From Clostridia bacterium (GTDB lineage: Bacteria; Bacillota; Clostridia; TANB77; CAG-508), in contig JAFWHH010000009.1 of assembly GCA_017512025.1 (NCBI GenBank), positions 186,001 to 250,000 of the forward strand: a stretch of DNA of 64,000 bases. Reading direction: 5' to 3'. Position 1 is the first letter of the stretch; each line of letters begins with the position of its first letter. The position numbers were made by a program, and so were the translations under genes. The notes below the pieces were generated by a model that was given only the letters and a program-made list of their open reading frames with translations, was not told the DNA's origin and did not search any database. This document shows, piece by piece, positions 61,604-64,000 of the stretch.

Positions 61604-62279
61604 TATCGTACCCACCTTTTTTATCATCTCTAACGATAACACCTTTATCTATTTGTATTACACGTTTTTTCATTTTATCAACTATATCCTTAGCATGTGT
61701 AGCAACAACAACTGTTGTTCCTCTTAAATTAATACTATTAAGTAAGTTCATAATTTCCCATGCAGTATCAGGATCTAAGTTTCCTGTTGGCTCATCTGCA
61801 ATTAGCATAGAAGGATTATTAACTAACGCTCTAGCTAATGCTACTCTTTGTTGCTCACCACCAGAAAGCTCATTTGGATACATTTTAGCTTTTCCGCTTA
61901 AACCAACTAATGATAAAACCATTGGTACTTGTCTTCTTATGTGTTTTGGTGTTGCTCTAACTATGTACATAGCAAATGCAACATTCTCATATACTGTTTT
62001 ATCTGGTAAAAGTCTGAAGTCTTGGAAAACAACTCCCATACTTCTACGTAAAAATGGAACTTTTCTTGATTTGATAAAAGTTGTGTCTTTTCCATTTATT
62101 ATTATATTTCCAGCTGTAGGATCTTCTTCCTTAAGAATCATCTTGATTAATGTTGATTTTCCTGATCCAGATGAACCAACTAAGAAAGCAAATTCTCCTT
62201 TTTCTATCTTAAAATTCGCGTTATGTACTGCCTCAGTTCCTGTACTGTACTTTTTACTAACGTTTCTAAACTCTATCAT
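61593..62279 (-). CDS. ftsE: Cell-division ABC transporter ATP-binding protein FtsE
   Basis: This 228-residue ATPase couples ATP use to FtsX and the outside hydrolase. Walker A is VGSSGSGKSTL near 34-44, the signature is LSGGEQQRVALARAL near 137, and Walker B is MLIADEPTGNLDP near 158. I chose the internal ATG (MIEFRNVSKKY) because GAGGAG lies six bases upstream and the protein then has normal length. It opens the operon. Confidence 0.97.
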   Translation of the reverse strand: MIEFRNVSKKYSTGTEAVHNANFKIEKGEFAFLVGSSGSGKSTLIKMILKEEDPTAGNIIINGKDTTFIKSRKVPFLRRSMGVVFQDFRLLPDKTVYENVAFAMYIVRATPKHIRRQVPMVLSLVGLSGKAKMYPNELSGGEQQRVALARALVNNPSMLIADEPTGNLDPDTAWEIMNLLNSINLRGTTVVVATHAKDIVDKMKKRVIQIDKGVIVRDDKKGGYDSEL

Positions 62280-62378
62280 AATTTTCTCCTCTGATAAAAA
62301 ATATTTTACTAATATTTTTTCGTGTATATAATAACAATAAAAACATCTTTTTTCAATAGAATTCACAAAACTTTCACT

Positions 62379-63056
62379 TTATTTTTCTACCATAAATTCC
62401 ATTTTTTGAGCTTTTAATGCTTTAATTTTAATGCCTTGCTCCATAAACATTTTTTCATGTTCAGTCATTATGTTATCCCAGAAATCTGGACGGCTTTCTA
62501 AATCGTAAGTTTTGTCTAAAATTCTAAATCCACAGTCCACAAAATATGTTAAGCTATCAGAAAATAATGAATCATCATCTGTCTTAAAATAGATTTCTCC
62601 ATCGTCTTTTAAAAATTCTCTATATTTTTCAAGTTGTCTTGTATGAGTCAATCTTTTTTTATGATGTTTTCCTCTTGGCCATGGATTACAAAAATTAATA
62701 TAGATACGCTCAATTTTATCTTCTTTATCAAATATATTTAAAACTCTTTCGATATCGTATCTTGTTAAATAAACATTATCAACTTCTTTATTAACTTCCC
62801 CATAAGCTGCTTCTATATTTCTTTTAGCTAAGCCAAGCATTGCATCAACTAAATCAATTGCAATATAATTAGTTTCTGGATGACGAATTGCTAAGTTTGA
62901 AATAAAACTTCCTTTTCCACATCCAAGCTCTAAATGTAATGGCTTATCTTCTTTAAATAAAGATCTCCACTTTCCTTTATAGTCTTCTGGGTTATCAATG
63001 TAGAACTTACTAGCTTCAAGTTCAGGTCTTGCCCATGGCTTAAATCTTATTCTCAT
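62379..63056 (-). CDS. trmB: tRNA (guanine-N7-)-methyltransferase TrmB
   Basis: This SAM-dependent enzyme of about 225 residues makes 7-methylguanosine at position 46 of tRNA. Motifs are HLELGCGKGSFI near 44-55 for SAM binding, YIAIDLVDAM near 68, and INFCNPWPRGKHHKKRLTH near 121-139, which is typical of TrmB. I chose the ATG (MRIRFKPWARP) with GGAGAG six bases upstream. It is not obviously linked to its neighbours. Confidence 0.97.
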   Translation of the reverse strand: MRIRFKPWARPELEASKFYIDNPEDYKGKWRSLFKEDKPLHLELGCGKGSFISNLAIRHPETNYIAIDLVDAMLGLAKRNIEAAYGEVNKEVDNVYLTRYDIERVLNIFDKEDKIERIYINFCNPWPRGKHHKKRLTHTRQLEKYREFLKDDGEIYFKTDDDSLFSDSLTYFVDCGFRILDKTYDLESRPDFWDNIMTEHEKMFMEQGIKIKALKAQKMEFMVEK

Positions 63057-63097
63057 ATATATCTCTCCAATCAATTTATTATTTTTTTCTTTTTTTT

Positions 63098-63118
63098 TGA
63101 CATTTCATGTGCTATAAT
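63098..63118 (+). promoter_or_regulatory. Extended -10 promoter of the DUF4364 gene
   Basis: TGCTATAAT forms an extended -10 element (TG, one base, then TATAAT at 63113-63118). A TTGACA lies only nine bases before it, too close for a normal -35, so a poor -35 further upstream may be used. Confidence 0.45.
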
Positions 63119-63161
63119 GATACATATTATAACATACTTTTTTAATAAGGGGTTGAGAATT

Positions 63162-63713
63162 TTGAAAATAACAACAGATAATGAAACATTAGCCGAGAAC
63201 AAAGTATTAATCTTATATTTACTTGATCAGGTTCACAAACCTATAAAGAGCGACAATTTATATAAGCTTGTTTTATCAGCCGTAGATATGAATTATTTTT
63301 ACTTTCAACAATTTTTACTTGATTTAATATCAGCTGATTTTGTAATAAGCTATCAAATAGAAGACCAAACAGTTTATGAATTAACAAATCATGGTAAAAC
63401 AACTTTAGATTTAACACTAGATATTTTACCAGGAATTATAAAACTAAAAGCTGACACAAATTTAAAACCATTACTAGATGATATAGAAAACGATAATATC
63501 ATTGCTGAGTTTACACCTAAAAGTGAAGATCACTACACAGTAAACTGTAAAATAATGGAAAATAATGAAACAATATTTGAAGTAAAAACATTTGCTGGAT
63601 CTAGAGATGAAGCAAAGAAAATAGTTGATAACTGGAAAAATAATGCAGAACAGATTTATCCTCAGTTATTAGAGATATTAACTAAAAATTATGATAAGAA
63701 TGAAAATCAATAA
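63162..63713 (+). CDS. DUF4364 family protein
   Basis: This protein of about 183 residues has an N-terminal winged-helix-like part (NKVLILYLLDQVHKPIKSDNLYKLVLS, near 10-36) and a C-terminal part with beta strands. It matches the DUF4364 family of Clostridia, whose function is unknown. A TTG start is preferred because AAGGGG lies nine bases upstream; an ATG 15 codons earlier overlaps the promoter. It is divergent from trmB. Confidence 0.85.
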   Translation: MKITTDNETLAENKVLILYLLDQVHKPIKSDNLYKLVLSAVDMNYFYFQQFLLDLISADFVISYQIEDQTVYELTNHGKTTLDLTLDILPGIIKLKADTNLKPLLDDIENDNIIAEFTPKSEDHYTVNCKIMENNETIFEVKTFAGSRDEAKKIVDNWKNNAEQIYPQLLEILTKNYDKNENQ

Positions 63714-63734
63714 TTAATAAGAAATATATAAAGT

Positions 63735-63771
63735 AAAAAACCAAATAAGATAAACTTATTTGGTTTTTTTT
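63735..63771. terminator. Bidirectional terminator between DUF4364 gene and rpe
   Basis: AAAAAACCAAATAAG and CTTATTTGGTTTTTT form a 15-bp stem with a five-base loop, with T runs on both strands. Confidence 0.88.
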
Positions 63772-64000
63772 TAATCTTTCATTGCAGCAATTACACTTCC
63801 GAAATCATCTTGCTTAACAATTCCTGTTCCAGATACAATAATGTTTGCTCCTGCATCTTTAACAGATTGTACATTATCAAGTTTAATTCCACCATCTGCT
63901 TCAATATCTATATCTAAATTGTTTTCATCAATATATTTCTTTAATTCAGAAATCTTTGATAAAGTATCTTCCATCAATGGTTGTCCACCCTCACCCGGTA
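63771..64000 (-). CDS. rpe: Ribulose-phosphate 3-epimerase, C-terminal part
   Basis: This is the last third of the TIM-barrel enzyme that interconverts ribulose 5-phosphate and xylulose 5-phosphate. Visible motifs are PGEGGQPLM, the loop of the family's PGFGGQ type, then IDIEADGGIK with the catalytic Asp, and IVSGTGIV near the end. The rest lies beyond the right edge. The Glu in place of the usual Phe in the first motif is a small deviation. Confidence 0.9.
   Translation of the reverse strand, partial: PGEGGQPLMEDTLSKISELKKYIDENNLDIDIEADGGIKLDNVQSVKDAGANIIVSGTGIVKQDDFGSVIAAMKD

Noticed and set aside
1-64000. CRISPR arrays, rRNA operons and insertion sequences
   Set aside because: I saw no regularly spaced direct repeats, no rRNA-like conserved stretches and no transposase motif on either strand.

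Overview
The window is a chromosomal stretch from a low-G+C, endospore-forming Gram-positive bacterium of the class Clostridia, most likely an uncultured gut or rumen lineage. The evidence is its strongly A+T-rich sequence, AGGAGG-type ribosome binding sites, lipoproteins, a T-box leader and many sporulation genes (sigH, spoIIAA/AB, sigF, spoIID, spoIIQ, spoVAC, spoVAD, spoVS, ytfJ). Almost all genes lie on the minus strand. I cannot assign a species.

Layout. Positions 1-7040 hold a class A penicillin-binding protein (cut by the left edge), sigH, a ftsY/UPF0182/lipoprotein operon and another lipoprotein. At 7100-7570 a G+C-richer pseudogene abuts a tRNA-Thr gene. 7671-11494 is a two-gene surface operon: a membrane-anchored SH3/cadherin-like protein and a glucosaminidase that ends in a dockerin. 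12096-14503 is a cpsC/cpsD/cpsB tyrosine-phosphorylation module for exopolysaccharide. 14779-20747 holds rnr, secG, clpX, clpP and tig. 20831-25949 holds an acetyltransferase, a phosphoesterase, tsaD, a site-2-type protease and recN. 26107-27684 is spoVAC-spoVAD on the plus strand. 28253-31641 is spoIIAA-spoIIAB-sigF-spoIID-spoIIQ.

Positions 31766-32860 are a G+C-richer islet with its own promoter and terminator. It encodes one protein that I read as a divergent RelA/SpoT-type nucleotidyltransferase. After it come a T-box-controlled lipoprotein-valS operon, a MoxR/DUF58/VWA/TPR operon (36441-41552), recG, ytfJ, a DUF2953 gene, scpA, recX, recA, spoVS and ymdB. 49765-52105 is accessory: a putative papain-fold protein and a metalloprotease-like lipoprotein. 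The right part has two unknown proteins, a GH25 lysozyme-like protein, lysS, a YwaF-like protein, ctpA, an EnvC/PcsB-like hydrolase next to ftsX-ftsE, trmB, a DUF4364 gene and the end of rpe.

The most notable points are: the solitary RelA/SpoT-like gene in a foreign-looking islet; a +1 frameshift across the 5' end of sigF; a frameshifted foreign remnant beside a tRNA; a dockerin on a peptidoglycan hydrolase; a short upstream ORF in the lysS leader; and missing partners (no scpB beside scpA, no spoVAE beside spoVACD). Start positions were moved inward in several genes because the Shine-Dalgarno sequence overlaps the first possible start. No CRISPR array, rRNA or insertion sequence was seen.
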